A program made the translations under genes and the position numbers. From Aminidesulfovibrio sp040307135 (GTDB lineage: Bacteria; Desulfobacterota; Desulfovibrionia; Desulfovibrionales; Desulfovibrionaceae), in NCBI GenBank assembly GCA_040307135.1, contig JAWRKD010000161.1, positions 1-49,308 of the forward strand: a DNA stretch of 49,308 bases. The letters are read 5' to 3'. This document shows, in pieces, positions 28,247 to 37,219 of the stretch. A model generated the notes under the pieces. That model ran no database searches and was not told the DNA's origin. It saw only the letters and a list, made by a program, of their open reading frames with translations. Every line of letters starts with the position of its first letter. The first letter of the stretch is position 1.

Positions 28247-28903
28247 ATGGAATTTCTCCAGCACGTCATCAGGGAATACGGCTACCTTGCCCTGTTCATC
28301 GGCACCTTCCTGGAAGGCGAGACCATCATGCTCCTGTGCGGGTTCGCCGCCTTCACCGGGCACCTGGACCTGTCCCTGGTCATGCTGGCGGGCGGGGCCG
28401 GGACCTTCTTCGGCGACCAGCTCTATTTCTACATCGGCCGCTGGAAGGGCATGGCCGTGTTCGAGCGCTGGCCCAAGCTCAAGGGCAAGGCCTACCGCGT
28501 GGCCTGCCTGCTCCACCGCTACCGCTACGCCGTGATCCTGAGCTTCCGCTTCTTCTACGGTCTGCGCAACGTGACCCCCTTCGTCATCGGCATGAGCCCC
28601 ATCAAGGCCTGGCAGTACTTCGGCCTGAACCTCATGGCGGCCTCGGTCTGGGCCGTGATCTTCGCCACGGCGGGCTATCTCTTCGGCAGCGCGGCCGAGA
28701 CCTTCCTGCACGACGTGAAGCGCGTGGAGATATACGTGTTCGCGGGCGTGGCCCTGCTGGCCGTGGCCTTCTGGCTGGTGCGCCGCCTGCGCAGCAAGGC
28801 CAAGGACGAGGTGGAGGACTGCGCCGCCCACACCCCTGTCTCCGGGGAACACCCTGCCCACGGGGATTCCGCGTCGGCACAGGACGAAGACCACCGGCCC
28901 TGA
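28247..28903 (+). CDS. DedA family membrane protein
   Basis: The 218-residue protein has DedA/SNARE-associated (VTT) features: an N-terminal YGYLALFIGTFLEGETIMLL, GAGTFFGDQLYFYIGRWKG near 48-66, a conserved FRFFYGLRNVTPFVIGM near 102-118, and 4-5 hydrophobic helices. DedA proteins support undecaprenyl-phosphate or phospholipid flipping and membrane homeostasis. The C-terminal 35 residues are polar and Asp/Glu/His-rich, probably cytoplasmic and variable. Confidence 0.92.
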   Translation: MEFLQHVIREYGYLALFIGTFLEGETIMLLCGFAAFTGHLDLSLVMLAGGAGTFFGDQLYFYIGRWKGMAVFERWPKLKGKAYRVACLLHRYRYAVILSFRFFYGLRNVTPFVIGMSPIKAWQYFGLNLMAASVWAVIFATAGYLFGSAAETFLHDVKRVEIYVFAGVALLAVAFWLVRRLRSKAKDEVEDCAAHTPVSGEHPAHGDSASAQDEDHRP

Positions 28904-29067
28904 ACGTTTTCCTTCCACGGCCCGCGTCCCTTCTTGCTCATCCCGGACAATTTGATAATCATATCCCCATGCCCCACGAGGGCTGTACATCCCCGCCAGC
29001 CGCATTATGTAACTCCGCGACCATGCGGGTCTGCGGGCCGCGTTGAACAGCGGATCAGGAAAAAATC

Positions 29068-30306
29068 GTGCGCATTCAGCTTCTTGACCTTGTGACCGGC
29101 CTGGCCGGCGCCCTGGACCTCATCAGCCCGGCCGTGGCCGGGCACCACCGCCGCGTGGCGGCCATCGCCACGGCCCTGGGCCGCCGCCTGGGGCTCGGCC
29201 CCCGGGACATGGAGGATCTGCGCCTGGCGGGCCTGCTCCACGACGTGGGGGCCTTCACCCTGAAGAGCCGCCTGGACGCCCTGGCCTTCGACACCACGGA
29301 CGAGGGCCACGCCGAGACCGGCTGGCGTCTTTTGCGCCAGGCCCCGGGCCTGGAGCGGGCCGCCCGGGTGGTGCGCCGCCACCACACCCGCTTCGACGAG
29401 TTCGGGGACATCCCCGAGGACCCCCGGACGCTGTTCCTGGGCAACGTGCTCAACTTGGCCGACCGGGTGGACGTCTATCTGCGCCGGGACCGCGACCTGG
29501 CCACCGAGGCGGCCCAGGCCCTGCGCGCCGCGGCCTTCCTCTCGGGCCGCAGCTTCGCCCCCGAGGCCGTGCGCGCCCTGCAGGGCACCGCCGCGGGCTC
29601 CCGCCTGGACCCGGAGTTCTGGGAGGATTCGGTCAAGGGCGGGGTCTGCCAGGGCCCCAGCCCGGACACGGCGCTGGAGCGCGGGCAGGTCCTGGCCTTT
29701 TCCGAAACCTTCTCCCACGTCATCGACTTCCGCTCGCGCTTCACTGCCACCCATTCCCGGGGCGTGGCCGAGGTGGCCAGGGCCCTGGCCGAGATGGACG
29801 GCTTTTCCCCGGCCCAGCAGGAGCTGGTGCGCCTGGCCGGGAACCTGCACGACCTGGGCAAGCTGGCCGTGCCCGCGGAGATCCTGGAGAAGCCCGGCCC
29901 CCTGGACCGGGCCGAGGCCGAGATCATGCGCCGCCACGCCGAGGTGGGCGAGCGGGTGCTGGCCTCGGTGCCCGGGCTGGAGGAGGTGGCCGAATACGGC
30001 GGCCGCCACCACGAGCGGCCCAACGGCCGGGGCTATCCCAACGGCCTGACCCGGGACGAGCTGCGGCGGCCCTCCCTGCTGGTGGCCGTGGCCGACGTGT
30101 TCACCGCCGTGCTGGAGGACCGGCCCTACCGGCCGGGCATGACCCTGGCCCAGGCCCGCGGCCTGCTCCTGTCCCTGGCCGAGGCCGGGGACCTGGACCG
30201 CGGGACCGTGGATCTGCTCCTGTCCCGCCAGCAGCTGGTGGCCGACATCCGCCTCCAGGCCCAGGACGAGGCCCGCCAGCGCTTCGCGGCCTTTGCCGCG
30301 GCCTAG
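29068..30306 (+). CDS. HD-GYP domain protein (likely c-di-GMP phosphodiesterase) with second HD domain
   Basis: The 412-residue soluble protein has an N-terminal HD-type domain (about 15-150: GHHRRVAAIA, LAGLLHDVGAFTL, VRRHHTRF) and a C-terminal HD-GYP domain (about 210-400: HSRGVAEVARAL, GNLHDLGKLAVP, IMRRHAEVGERVL, GGRHHERPNGRGYPNGL). The GYP triad is kept in GRGYP, so c-di-GMP hydrolysis to GMP or pGpG is expected. Tandem HD domains of this kind are common in Desulfovibrionaceae. The GTG start at 29068 is preceded by AGGA. With the GGDEF-PilZ and GGDEF-EAL genes it makes this region rich in c-di-GMP turnover. Confidence 0.85.
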   Translation: MRIQLLDLVTGLAGALDLISPAVAGHHRRVAAIATALGRRLGLGPRDMEDLRLAGLLHDVGAFTLKSRLDALAFDTTDEGHAETGWRLLRQAPGLERAARVVRRHHTRFDEFGDIPEDPRTLFLGNVLNLADRVDVYLRRDRDLATEAAQALRAAAFLSGRSFAPEAVRALQGTAAGSRLDPEFWEDSVKGGVCQGPSPDTALERGQVLAFSETFSHVIDFRSRFTATHSRGVAEVARALAEMDGFSPAQQELVRLAGNLHDLGKLAVPAEILEKPGPLDRAEAEIMRRHAEVGERVLASVPGLEEVAEYGGRHHERPNGRGYPNGLTRDELRRPSLLVAVADVFTAVLEDRPYRPGMTLAQARGLLLSLAEAGDLDRGTVDLLLSRQQLVADIRLQAQDEARQRFAAFAAA

Positions 30307-30318
30307 CGGACGCACCGG

Positions 30319-30387
30319 AAAAGGGGGACACCATACCTCTTTTTAACCCGCCGCGGGCGGAAAAATAGGTATGGTGTCCCCCTTTTT
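30319..30387. repeat. Long near-perfect inverted repeat with ACACCATACCT arms
   Basis: The left arm (30319-30344) contains GGGGGACACCATACCT and the right arm (30361-30387) its exact complement AGGTATGGTGTCCCCC, with A and T tracts flanking both; the arms agree at all but one of 26 positions. Between them is a small G/C hairpin CCCGCCGCGGGCGG. The structure can act as a bidirectional terminator between the convergent HD-GYP and universal stress protein genes. Similar GGTATGGTGTCCCC-type sequences recur in many proteobacterial genomes as REP-like repeats. Confidence 0.75.
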
Positions 30388-30435
30388 CATGCCGGGCCTC
30401 TCCATTCTCCCCCTCCCACAGCCCTCCCTCTCCCC

Positions 30436-30560
30436 GCGGGCCGCTCGCAAAGCGTGCGCGCACGGCGCAAAAGAAAGCCAGGCCCGACGCGATCAGCACA
30501 TACGCGAGGGTCTGGCTTTCTTGCAGCAACGCAGATGCTGCGGATTCTTCAGCGGCCCGC
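30436..30560 (-). repeat. 3'-UTR inverted-repeat element (copy 4)
   Basis: Read on the minus strand from the stop of the universal stress protein gene (1 nt away), it has ends GCGGGCCGCT and AGCGGCCCGC in perfect inversion, then GAAGAATCCGC, CTGCGTTGC, a middle arm AGAAAGCCAG, CCTCGCGTATGTGCTGATCGCG, CGTCGGGC and the matching arm CTGGCTTTCT. The middle arms are complementary but unlike the other copies. The apical stem is slightly eroded. Confidence 0.85.
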
Positions 30561-30561
30561 C

Positions 30562-31002
30562 CTACGCGGGGTGGATGGTGAGCACCGGCAGCGGCGAACT
30601 CTTGACCACCTTCTCGGCCACGGACCCGAACACGATGCGGTCGATGCCCCGGCGGCCGTGGGTGCCCATGACGATGAGCCCGCAGCCCTGCTCCTTGGCC
30701 ACGCTCACGATGGCCTCGGGCGCGTAGCCCATCTCCACCGAACCCGTGGCCGTCACGCCCTGGCAGTGCCGGGCCAGGAACTCCTCCATGGTCTCGCGCG
30801 CCCCGGCCAGGATGGCGGCCACGAAGCTCTCGATGCTCTCCTCGGCCACGGCGAAGGAGCCGTAGCGCCGCAGGGTGGGGGCCACATAGACCAGGTGCAG
30901 GGGGACGTTCAGGGCGCGGGCCAGGGTGACGCCGTAGTCGGCCACCCGCGGGGACATGGTGGAGAAATCCACGGCGCAGAGAATCTTGGCGATCTGGGCC
31001 AT
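30562..31002 (-). CDS. Universal stress protein (UspA family, ATP-binding type)
   Basis: The 146-residue protein begins AKILCAVDFSTMSPRVADYG and ends with the ATP-binding Usp motif G-2x-G-9x-G(S/T): MGTHGRRGIDRIVFGSVAEK, followed by SPLPVLTIHP. It is a single-domain cytoplasmic Usp of normal length. Such proteins bind ATP and rise under starvation or redox stress. The ATG at 31002 follows GGGAG. The stop abuts repeat copy 4. Confidence 0.9.
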   Translation of the reverse strand: MAQIAKILCAVDFSTMSPRVADYGVTLARALNVPLHLVYVAPTLRRYGSFAVAEESIESFVAAILAGARETMEEFLARHCQGVTATGSVEMGYAPEAIVSVAKEQGCGLIVMGTHGRRGIDRIVFGSVAEKVVKSSPLPVLTIHPA

Positions 31003-31048
31003 CTGGCTGCTCCCGGCTGAGGGTTGCGCCGCCCATTCGCGGCTTTTT

Positions 31049-32914
31049 TCACAAGCTATCAGGAACAGGCCGCGGATGGCAAGGCCTCCCCCGGATATCC
31101 AGGCCAGGCACCAATTCCAGGGCCTCGGCCAGGCGGCCCGCGGTGAGCGGCTTGTGCAGGACCCCGTCCAGGCCCGCGGCCACGCAGTCCCGCTCGCAGC
31201 GCTGGCGGCCGGGCCAGGCCAGGCCCAGGAGCACGGCCCGGCGCGAGAGCCCGCCCCCTTCCCCGCGCAGGCGGCGGACCAGGGCCGCGGCGTCCAGGCC
31301 CGGCTGGTCCAGGTCCAGGAGCAGGAGGGCGTAGGAGCGCCGGGCCAGGAGCAGGCAGGCCTCGGCCGGGTCCTGGCAGCGCGTGTGAAGGAAACCCAGG
31401 CGGTCCAGCAGGGCGCCCGCCGCCTGGGTTTCGGGGACCGGGGCCTCCACCAGGAGGACACGCGGCCGGGCCGGGCGCACGGCGCCGCGGCGCGTCCCGG
31501 AACGGGCATCGGGGGGGAATCCGTTCCGGGTCCGGTCCAAATCCATGGCCGCGGCAGTGGCCGGGAGCCCGCCGGGGGGCCAGTGCCGCTTCAGATGTTC
31601 GTCCAGGCCGCGCAGGTGCAGGAGTTCCTCGCGCACGGCCTGGAGCCGCTTCTGCCGGACCGTGTCCCGCCGCTCGTCCAGCGCCTGCTCCAGCAGGCCC
31701 AGGGCCGCGTCCAGGGGCTGGCGCATGCCCTGCAGCAGGCCGTCCAGCACGGTCTCGGCCTTCTTGCGGCCGCTGATGTCCACGCTCACGCCCTGGATGC
31801 CCATGACCCGGCCCCCCTCGCCCAGGCGCGGGGCCAGGGACACGCGGACCCAGCGCGGGCTGCCGTCGGCCGCCAGGGAGCGGCACTCGAAGACCGCGGA
31901 CCGGCCCTGCAGGACCAGGCGCACCTGGACCTCGGCCAGTTCCCGGTCCGCGGGCCAGACGGTCTGGCTGAAGTGGCGGCCCACCACTTCCTCGGGCTTC
32001 AGGCCGAAGCCCCGCTCCACCGAGGGCGAGATGTAGGTGAACAGGCCGTCCGCGCCCATGGTGAAGAGCACGTCGTCCATGTTCTCCACGAACTGGCGCA
32101 GCCACCGGTTGCTGCGCACCAGGCCCTGGACCAGGGCCCGCTCCCGGGTCACGTCCTCGATGCTGGCCAGGGCGCCCAGGGGGCGGCCCTGCACATCGGT
32201 GTAGGGCATGATCTGGACCCGGGCCAGGAAGGTGCGGCCGTCCGCGCGGCGGGCCTTGCGCTCGATGGTCCGCGAGCGGCCGTCGATCACCATGGTCTCG
32301 AAATAGTCCGGATAGGACTGGGGCTCGGCCCAGAACGAATGCCGGTGCCGCCCCAGGACCTGGTCCTCGCTCGCGAAACCCCAGAGCCGGAGAAAGGCCG
32401 GGTTGGCGTAGGTGATGCAGCCCTTGGCGTCCACCAGCACGGTGGCCGTGGGCCCGTTGTGGATGGCTTGGCGCACGAGCTTGAGCTCCATTTCCGCAGC
32501 CCTGCGGCTCTCCAGGGCCTGGCGCAGGAGGCGGCCCTTGTCCGAAAGGCGCTGGGCCAGGCGCGTGCGGTCGCGGACCAGGGCCCGGTTGCTCTTGATC
32601 TCCTCGTCCGGGGCGTTGCGCAGCTCGCGGATGAGGCGGCTAAACAGGGCGGGCCGGTGCAGGATGGCCCGGCGCACGTCCTCGGCCACCTTGCCGTTCA
32701 TGGCCAGGAGCAGGTCCGGGTCCTCGCCCAGTTCCAGGGCCAGGGCCACCAGCTTGCGCTCCGAGAGGCAGGCCGGCTCGCCGCGCTCGATCTTGCTCAA
32801 AAAGGAATGATGCACGCGGATGCGATCGGCCAGCTTGCGGATGGAATAGCCACCCCGTTCGTGGTCCAGGGCCTGGCGCCTGGAACGCACGAATGTCCCG
32901 AACAGTTCTCCCAT
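31049..32914 (-). CDS. XRE-HTH regulator with two PAS domains and a degenerate kinase-receiver tail
   Basis: The 621-residue protein starts with an XRE/Cro helix-turn-helix (about 6-72: YSIRKLADRIRVHHSFLSKI), a coiled coil, and two PAS domains (about 145-265 with VLVDAKGCITYANPAFLRLW, and 275-390). A helix resembling HisKA follows (about 395-440, LLQGMRQPLDAALGLLEQ), in which the usual phosphorylated His is absent. The C-terminal receiver-like domain (about 495-605) keeps the acceptor Asp (LLLLDLDQPGLD) and Lys (LHKPLT) but has lost one acidic residue of the pocket (LLVEAPVPE). No HATPase domain is present. It is probably a DNA-binding, signal-responsive regulator built from a decayed hybrid kinase. 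Confidence 0.82.
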   Translation of the reverse strand: MGELFGTFVRSRRQALDHERGGYSIRKLADRIRVHHSFLSKIERGEPACLSERKLVALALELGEDPDLLLAMNGKVAEDVRRAILHRPALFSRLIRELRNAPDEEIKSNRALVRDRTRLAQRLSDKGRLLRQALESRRAAEMELKLVRQAIHNGPTATVLVDAKGCITYANPAFLRLWGFASEDQVLGRHRHSFWAEPQSYPDYFETMVIDGRSRTIERKARRADGRTFLARVQIMPYTDVQGRPLGALASIEDVTRERALVQGLVRSNRWLRQFVENMDDVLFTMGADGLFTYISPSVERGFGLKPEEVVGRHFSQTVWPADRELAEVQVRLVLQGRSAVFECRSLAADGSPRWVRVSLAPRLGEGGRVMGIQGVSVDISGRKKAETVLDGLLQGMRQPLDAALGLLEQALDERRDTVRQKRLQAVREELLHLRGLDEHLKRHWPPGGLPATAAAMDLDRTRNGFPPDARSGTRRGAVRPARPRVLLVEAPVPETQAAGALLDRLGFLHTRCQDPAEACLLLARRSYALLLLDLDQPGLDAAALVRRLRGEGGGLSRRAVLLGLAWPGRQRCERDCVAAGLDGVLHKPLTAGRLAEALELVPGLDIRGRPCHPRPVPDSL

Positions 32915-33136
32915 CGTCCCTGTCCCCGGAAATTCCCCTTGTCTCTTTCTACATCCTTTCCAGGGAATTGAGCATATTTTTTGCGCGCCAGGAAACAGCC
33001 AGGAGGCAGGCGTTTCCGGGCGATGTCTCTCCCGTTATCGGCTCTGCTGCATGTCGCCGCTGATGGTCTTCAGCTCCTGGGCCGGCCACGGGAACGAGCA
33101 ATCAAGGGACAGAGCGCCCCAGCCAACGGCCTATGA

Positions 33137-33156
33137 TGGCTATCGTACGGTAGCCA
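33137..33156. promoter_or_regulatory. 20-bp near-palindrome, candidate operator (site 2)
   Basis: TGGCTATCGTACGGTAGCCA lies in the 386-bp gap (32915-33300) upstream of the XRE-PAS gene and beyond the 3' end of the ABC transporter operon. Its reverse complement matches 22247-22266 at 19 of 20 positions. The gap also holds a small hairpin GCCGCC-GAT-CCGGCGGC (33212-33228) that may end the leftward ABC operon; I see no gene in it. Confidence 0.6.
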
Positions 33157-33300
33157 CGGAAGGCTGGACAACTAGTTTGGCAATATATGCAATAATTTTT
33201 CAGGTAATAATGCCGCCGATCCGGCGGCTTGCGTGGTGATCCTCGGGGATTGCCCCCGGGAACGGGCGGTCTGGCTGGATGATGCGGGCGGGCGCCCCGG

Positions 33301-35079
33301 CTACATGCGCAGCCGGATCTTCTCCGGAGTCAGGCGGCGCTCCAGGCGGGCGGCCACCAGGCTCATGGCGTAGCAGCCCAGGAAGTAGAGCGCGGCCACG
33401 CTGGAGTAGATCTCGAAGGGATGGACCATGAGCCGGTTGTTCAGGCCCTGGGCCACGAAGGTGAGCTCCAGCACGCCGATGACGTAGGCCAGGGAGGTGT
33501 CCTTGAAGATGGCGATGAACTGCCCCACGATGGCCGGGATCATCTGCTTGAGGGCCTGGGGCAGGATGATCCGGCGCATGGTCTGGGCATAGGACAGGCC
33601 CGTGGAATAGGCCGCCTCGAACTGGCCCCGGGGGATGTTCTGGATGCCGCCGCGCACGATCTCCGCGATGTAGGCCGCGGTGAACAGGGTGAGGGCGATG
33701 GTGGCGGACCAGAACACGTCCAGGAAGGCGTCCAGGAGCACGGGGATGAAGAAATAGACCCAGAAGATGACGATGATGAGCGGGTTGCCGCGGATGAGCT
33801 CGATGTAAGCCGTGGCGGGCAGGCGCAGGATGCGGTTCCCGGCCATGCGCGCCAGGCCGATGAAGAGCCCCAGGACGAAGCTCACGGATATGGCGATGCA
33901 GGCCATGATGAGCGAGAAGGACAGCCCGCCCAGACCCCAGAGGATCTCGTGCCCGTCGCCGTGGGGGAAGCGCCAGATGAGCAGCGTGGGCAGGTTGTCC
34001 CAGACCACGTTCCAGTCGAAGGAGCGCAGGCCCAGCACGATCCGCCAGGCCAGAAAGGCCAGCAGGCCCAGGAAGGCGGCCTTGGCCGCGAAGGCGAGCG
34101 CCAGGCGCAGCAGGCCCAGGCAGCGCACCCAGAGCGCGCCCAGGGCCGAGCGGGTCAGGCTGCGGCGGCGGCGCAGGGCGCGGCGCAGGGGCCGGGTGGC
34201 GACGCGCAGGGCCAGCCAGAGCGGGGCCAACGCGCGGTCCAGGAAGCGGTCCAGGGCCGTGCGGCGCTGGGCGCTCTCCATGCGCAGGCGGCGGTTCACC
34301 AGGTTCAGCAGGCCCGAGATGGAGAGCGAGAGCGAGAGATAGAGCACCGTGGCCGCGGTGGTGGCCTCGAAGCCGCGGAAGGTGAGGGACTCGATCTGCT
34401 GGGACTGCCAGGTGAGGTCCGCCACGCCCACCACCATGGCCAGGGACGAGTTCTTCATGTTGTTCAGGAACTCGCTGCCCAGCGGCGGGATGATGGCCCG
34501 GAAGGCCAGGGGCAGGATGATGCGCGTGAGGACCTGGAAATAGGTGAGGCCCGAGGAATAGGCGGCCTCCAGCAGGCCCTTCTGGATGGACTGGAGCCCT
34601 GCGCGGATGACCTCGGCCATGAACGCGCCGGTGTACACGGCCAGGCCCATGACCGCCACCCAGAACTCGTAGTGCAGGGAGAAGAGCCACTCGCGCACCG
34701 GGTCGGACACGAGCTTGGGCAGGGCGAAATACCAGAAGAAGAGCTGCACCAGGAGCGGCGTGTTGCGGAAGAACTCCACGTAGAACGAGGCCGCGAGGCG
34801 CAGGGGCCTGAAGTGCGAGAGCCGGGCCAGGCCCGCGGCCGTGCCGAGCGCCAGGGCCACGGCGGCCGAGACGATGGAGATCTTCACCGTGAGGGCCAGG
34901 CCCTTCAAGAGCTCCAGGCCCAGGTGCAGGCCGTAGGTCTGGTTCTCGACGAAGAGCACGGACCAGTCGAACTTGTAGTGGAAGCGGAAGACGAAGCCCC
35001 AGAACCAGGCCGCGAAGCCCAGGATGAGGCCCAGGACCAGGTACTGGACCCAGGTTTTTTCGAATTGCCGTGCGAGCAT
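33301..35079 (-). CDS. Amino-acid ABC transporter permease, two permease units fused
   Basis: The 592-residue protein contains two complete HisM/GlnP-type permease domains in one chain. The first (about 55-275) has the EAA-type loop AEVIRAGLQSIQKGLLEAA near 155; the second (about 375-580) has AEIVRGGIQNIPRGQFEAA near 467. Each is preceded by FFRNTPLLVQ or ELIRGNPLII in the conserved position. An Arg-rich linker (about 275-320) joins them. Normal systems use two separate permeases, so this is a natural fusion that fixes a 1:1 stoichiometry. It is the last gene of the operon 36793-33301 and follows a strong hairpin at 35100. Confidence 0.92.
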   Translation of the reverse strand: MLARQFEKTWVQYLVLGLILGFAAWFWGFVFRFHYKFDWSVLFVENQTYGLHLGLELLKGLALTVKISIVSAAVALALGTAAGLARLSHFRPLRLAASFYVEFFRNTPLLVQLFFWYFALPKLVSDPVREWLFSLHYEFWVAVMGLAVYTGAFMAEVIRAGLQSIQKGLLEAAYSSGLTYFQVLTRIILPLAFRAIIPPLGSEFLNNMKNSSLAMVVGVADLTWQSQQIESLTFRGFEATTAATVLYLSLSLSISGLLNLVNRRLRMESAQRRTALDRFLDRALAPLWLALRVATRPLRRALRRRRSLTRSALGALWVRCLGLLRLALAFAAKAAFLGLLAFLAWRIVLGLRSFDWNVVWDNLPTLLIWRFPHGDGHEILWGLGGLSFSLIMACIAISVSFVLGLFIGLARMAGNRILRLPATAYIELIRGNPLIIVIFWVYFFIPVLLDAFLDVFWSATIALTLFTAAYIAEIVRGGIQNIPRGQFEAAYSTGLSYAQTMRRIILPQALKQMIPAIVGQFIAIFKDTSLAYVIGVLELTFVAQGLNNRLMVHPFEIYSSVAALYFLGCYAMSLVAARLERRLTPEKIRLRM

Positions 35080-35099
35080 GGGCGTCCTTCCCGTGAAAA

Positions 35100-35130
35100 G
35101 GCCCCGGCCCGGAGGTTCCGGGCCGGGGCC
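35100..35130 (-). terminator. Intra-operon hairpin between binding protein and permease
   Basis: GGCCCCGGCCCGGA and TCCGGGCCGGGGCC form a 14-bp G/C stem around GGT in the 67-bp gap after the binding-protein stop. There is no T tract after it on the coding strand, so it more likely stabilises the upstream mRNA or attenuates. Such hairpins commonly raise binding-protein levels over permease levels. Confidence 0.7.
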
Positions 35131-35146
35131 GGGGAGACCGTGCGGC

Positions 35147-35974
35147 CTACGGCCAGGTCTCGATCTTGCCGGTCATGGGGAAGGCGTACGGGGTGTCGGG
35201 GCCGTACCACTTGTTGTAGATCTTCATGTAGGTGCCGTCGTTCCAGATGTCCTGGAGGGCGAAGTTCACGGCGTCGCGCCAGGCCGAGTCGTCCTGGGGC
35301 AGGCCCATGCCGTAGGGCTCGTCGGAGATGAAGTCGCCGATGACCTCCCACTTGCCGGGCTCCTGGGCGGCGTAGCCGAGGAGGATGGTGGAGTCCGTGG
35401 ACCAGCCGGCCACGCGGCCCATCTGCAGGGCCTGGAAGCATTCGGACTCCTTCTGGAAGGAGATCACGTTCTGGTCGGCGTTCTTGTCGCCTTCCTTCTT
35501 GAGCTGGTTCCGCAGGTTGATCTCGGAGGTGGTGCCCTGCATGGTGGCCACCTTCTTGCCCACCAGGTCCTTCCAGTCCTTGGCCGAGCCCTTCTTGACC
35601 ATGACCTTCTGGCCGTCGAAGAAATAGGTGATGGAGAAGTCGATGCTCTTGTCGCGCTCGCGCTTGTGGGTCATGTTGGCCACGGAAAGGTCGATGCGGC
35701 CTTCCTGCACGAAGGCGATGCGGGTCTTGTTGTTCACGGCCACGCGCTCCACCTTCACGCCCAGGCGCTTGCCCACTTCCTCGGCGATGTCCACGTCGAA
35801 GCCCACCCACTCCTTCTTCTCGTTGTAGAAGCCGGCGGGGATGGAGTCGGTCATGAGGCCCACGCGCACGACCTTGTCCTTCATGACGCGGTCGTAGGTG
35901 GCCCCGGCCAGGGCCAGGGAGGAGGCCGCCAGCACGAGCAGGCAGGCCAGGGTCGCGATCTTCGCCAGACGCAT
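35147..35974 (-). CDS. Polar amino-acid ABC transporter substrate-binding protein
   Basis: The 275-residue protein has a signal peptide (about 1-23, SSLALAGA) and an SBP_bac_3 fold: VRVGLMTDSIPAGFYNEKKE, WVGFDVDIAEEVGKRLGV (about 62-79), the Arg-containing RIDLSVANMTHKRERDKSIDFS near 103-124, and a final domain ending DGTYMKIYNKWYG. It should deliver a polar amino acid, possibly glutamate or glutamine, to the fused permease. The ATG at 35974 follows AAGGAG at ideal spacing; the longer reading to 36001 is not supported. Confidence 0.93.
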   Translation of the reverse strand: MRLAKIATLACLLVLAASSLALAGATYDRVMKDKVVRVGLMTDSIPAGFYNEKKEWVGFDVDIAEEVGKRLGVKVERVAVNNKTRIAFVQEGRIDLSVANMTHKRERDKSIDFSITYFFDGQKVMVKKGSAKDWKDLVGKKVATMQGTTSEINLRNQLKKEGDKNADQNVISFQKESECFQALQMGRVAGWSTDSTILLGYAAQEPGKWEVIGDFISDEPYGMGLPQDDSAWRDAVNFALQDIWNDGTYMKIYNKWYGPDTPYAFPMTGKIETWP

Positions 35975-36064
35975 GTGCACACTCCTTTGTTTCCGTTCCA
36001 TTCCAAAGGCGCAACCATAGCAGAGAACAAGGCCCCGGAAAACCCTTTCCGCGGGCCGACGAAA

Positions 36065-36793
<729 letters not shown>

Positions 36794-37030
36794 GGGACAG
36801 ACTCCTTGGAACCTCGTGCGGCGCCTTCCAGCTATCAGAATCAGCCGCGCCGGGCAAGGTCCAGGCCCGCGGGGCAGGGTTCGCCGGCACGGGGTCCGGC
36901 CCTGTTTCCTCCCTCCGGCGGCCCGGACCCCGGGGCCGAACCCCGCAAAACCGGCCCGCCCCCGGGGCGTTTGCCCGCTTCCCGGACCGGAAACCGGCCC
37001 CTGGCGCGGCCGCGTTATTATTTCGCCCTG

Positions 37031-37087
37031 GGCGAGGGTCTGGACTTTTCGCGGCAACGCAGGCCGCCGGGGAATTTTCAGCGGCCC
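37031..37087 (-). repeat. Half copy of the 3'-UTR element, tandem to copy 5
   Basis: Read on the minus strand this carries only the gene-proximal half of an element: GGGCCGCTGAAAATTCCCC, GGCCTGCGTTGCCGCG, the arm AAAAGTCC, and ACCCTCGC, after which the sequence breaks off. About 45 nt are identical to the same half of copy 5, apart from a base or two, so one was copied from the other recently. Between it and glnQ (36794-37030) I see no gene. Confidence 0.7.
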
Positions 37088-37093
37088 TCCCCC

Positions 37094-37218
37094 CGGGACG
37101 CTCAAAAACCCCGGAGCCAAGGCGCAAGAAAAGTCCAAGCCCGACGCGTATCCGGACATACGCAAGGGTTTGGACTTTTCGCGGCAACGCAGGCCGCCGG
37201 GGAATTTTCAGCGTCCCG
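37094..37218 (-). repeat. 3'-UTR inverted-repeat element (copy 5)
   Basis: The element begins 1 nt after the degP stop on the minus strand. Its ends CGGGACGCT and AGCGTCCCG are perfect inverted repeats that differ from the CGGGCCGCT-type ends of other copies at compensating positions. The middle arms AAAGTCCAA and TTGGACTTT are perfect complements, the apical hairpin is GCGTAT-GTCCGG-ATACGC, and the outer CCCCGG pairs with CCGGGG. Confidence 0.88.
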
Positions 37219-37219
37219 G

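Noticed and set aside
33051..33239. 62-codon frame in the gap upstream of the XRE-PAS gene
   Set aside because: No ribosome binding site, it runs through the palindrome and hairpin, and its composition is unlike host genes.
36999..37218. CRISPR array at the repeated sequence before degP
   Set aside because: There are only one and a half copies, they are inverted-repeat elements and not short repeats with uniform spacers, and no cas genes are present.
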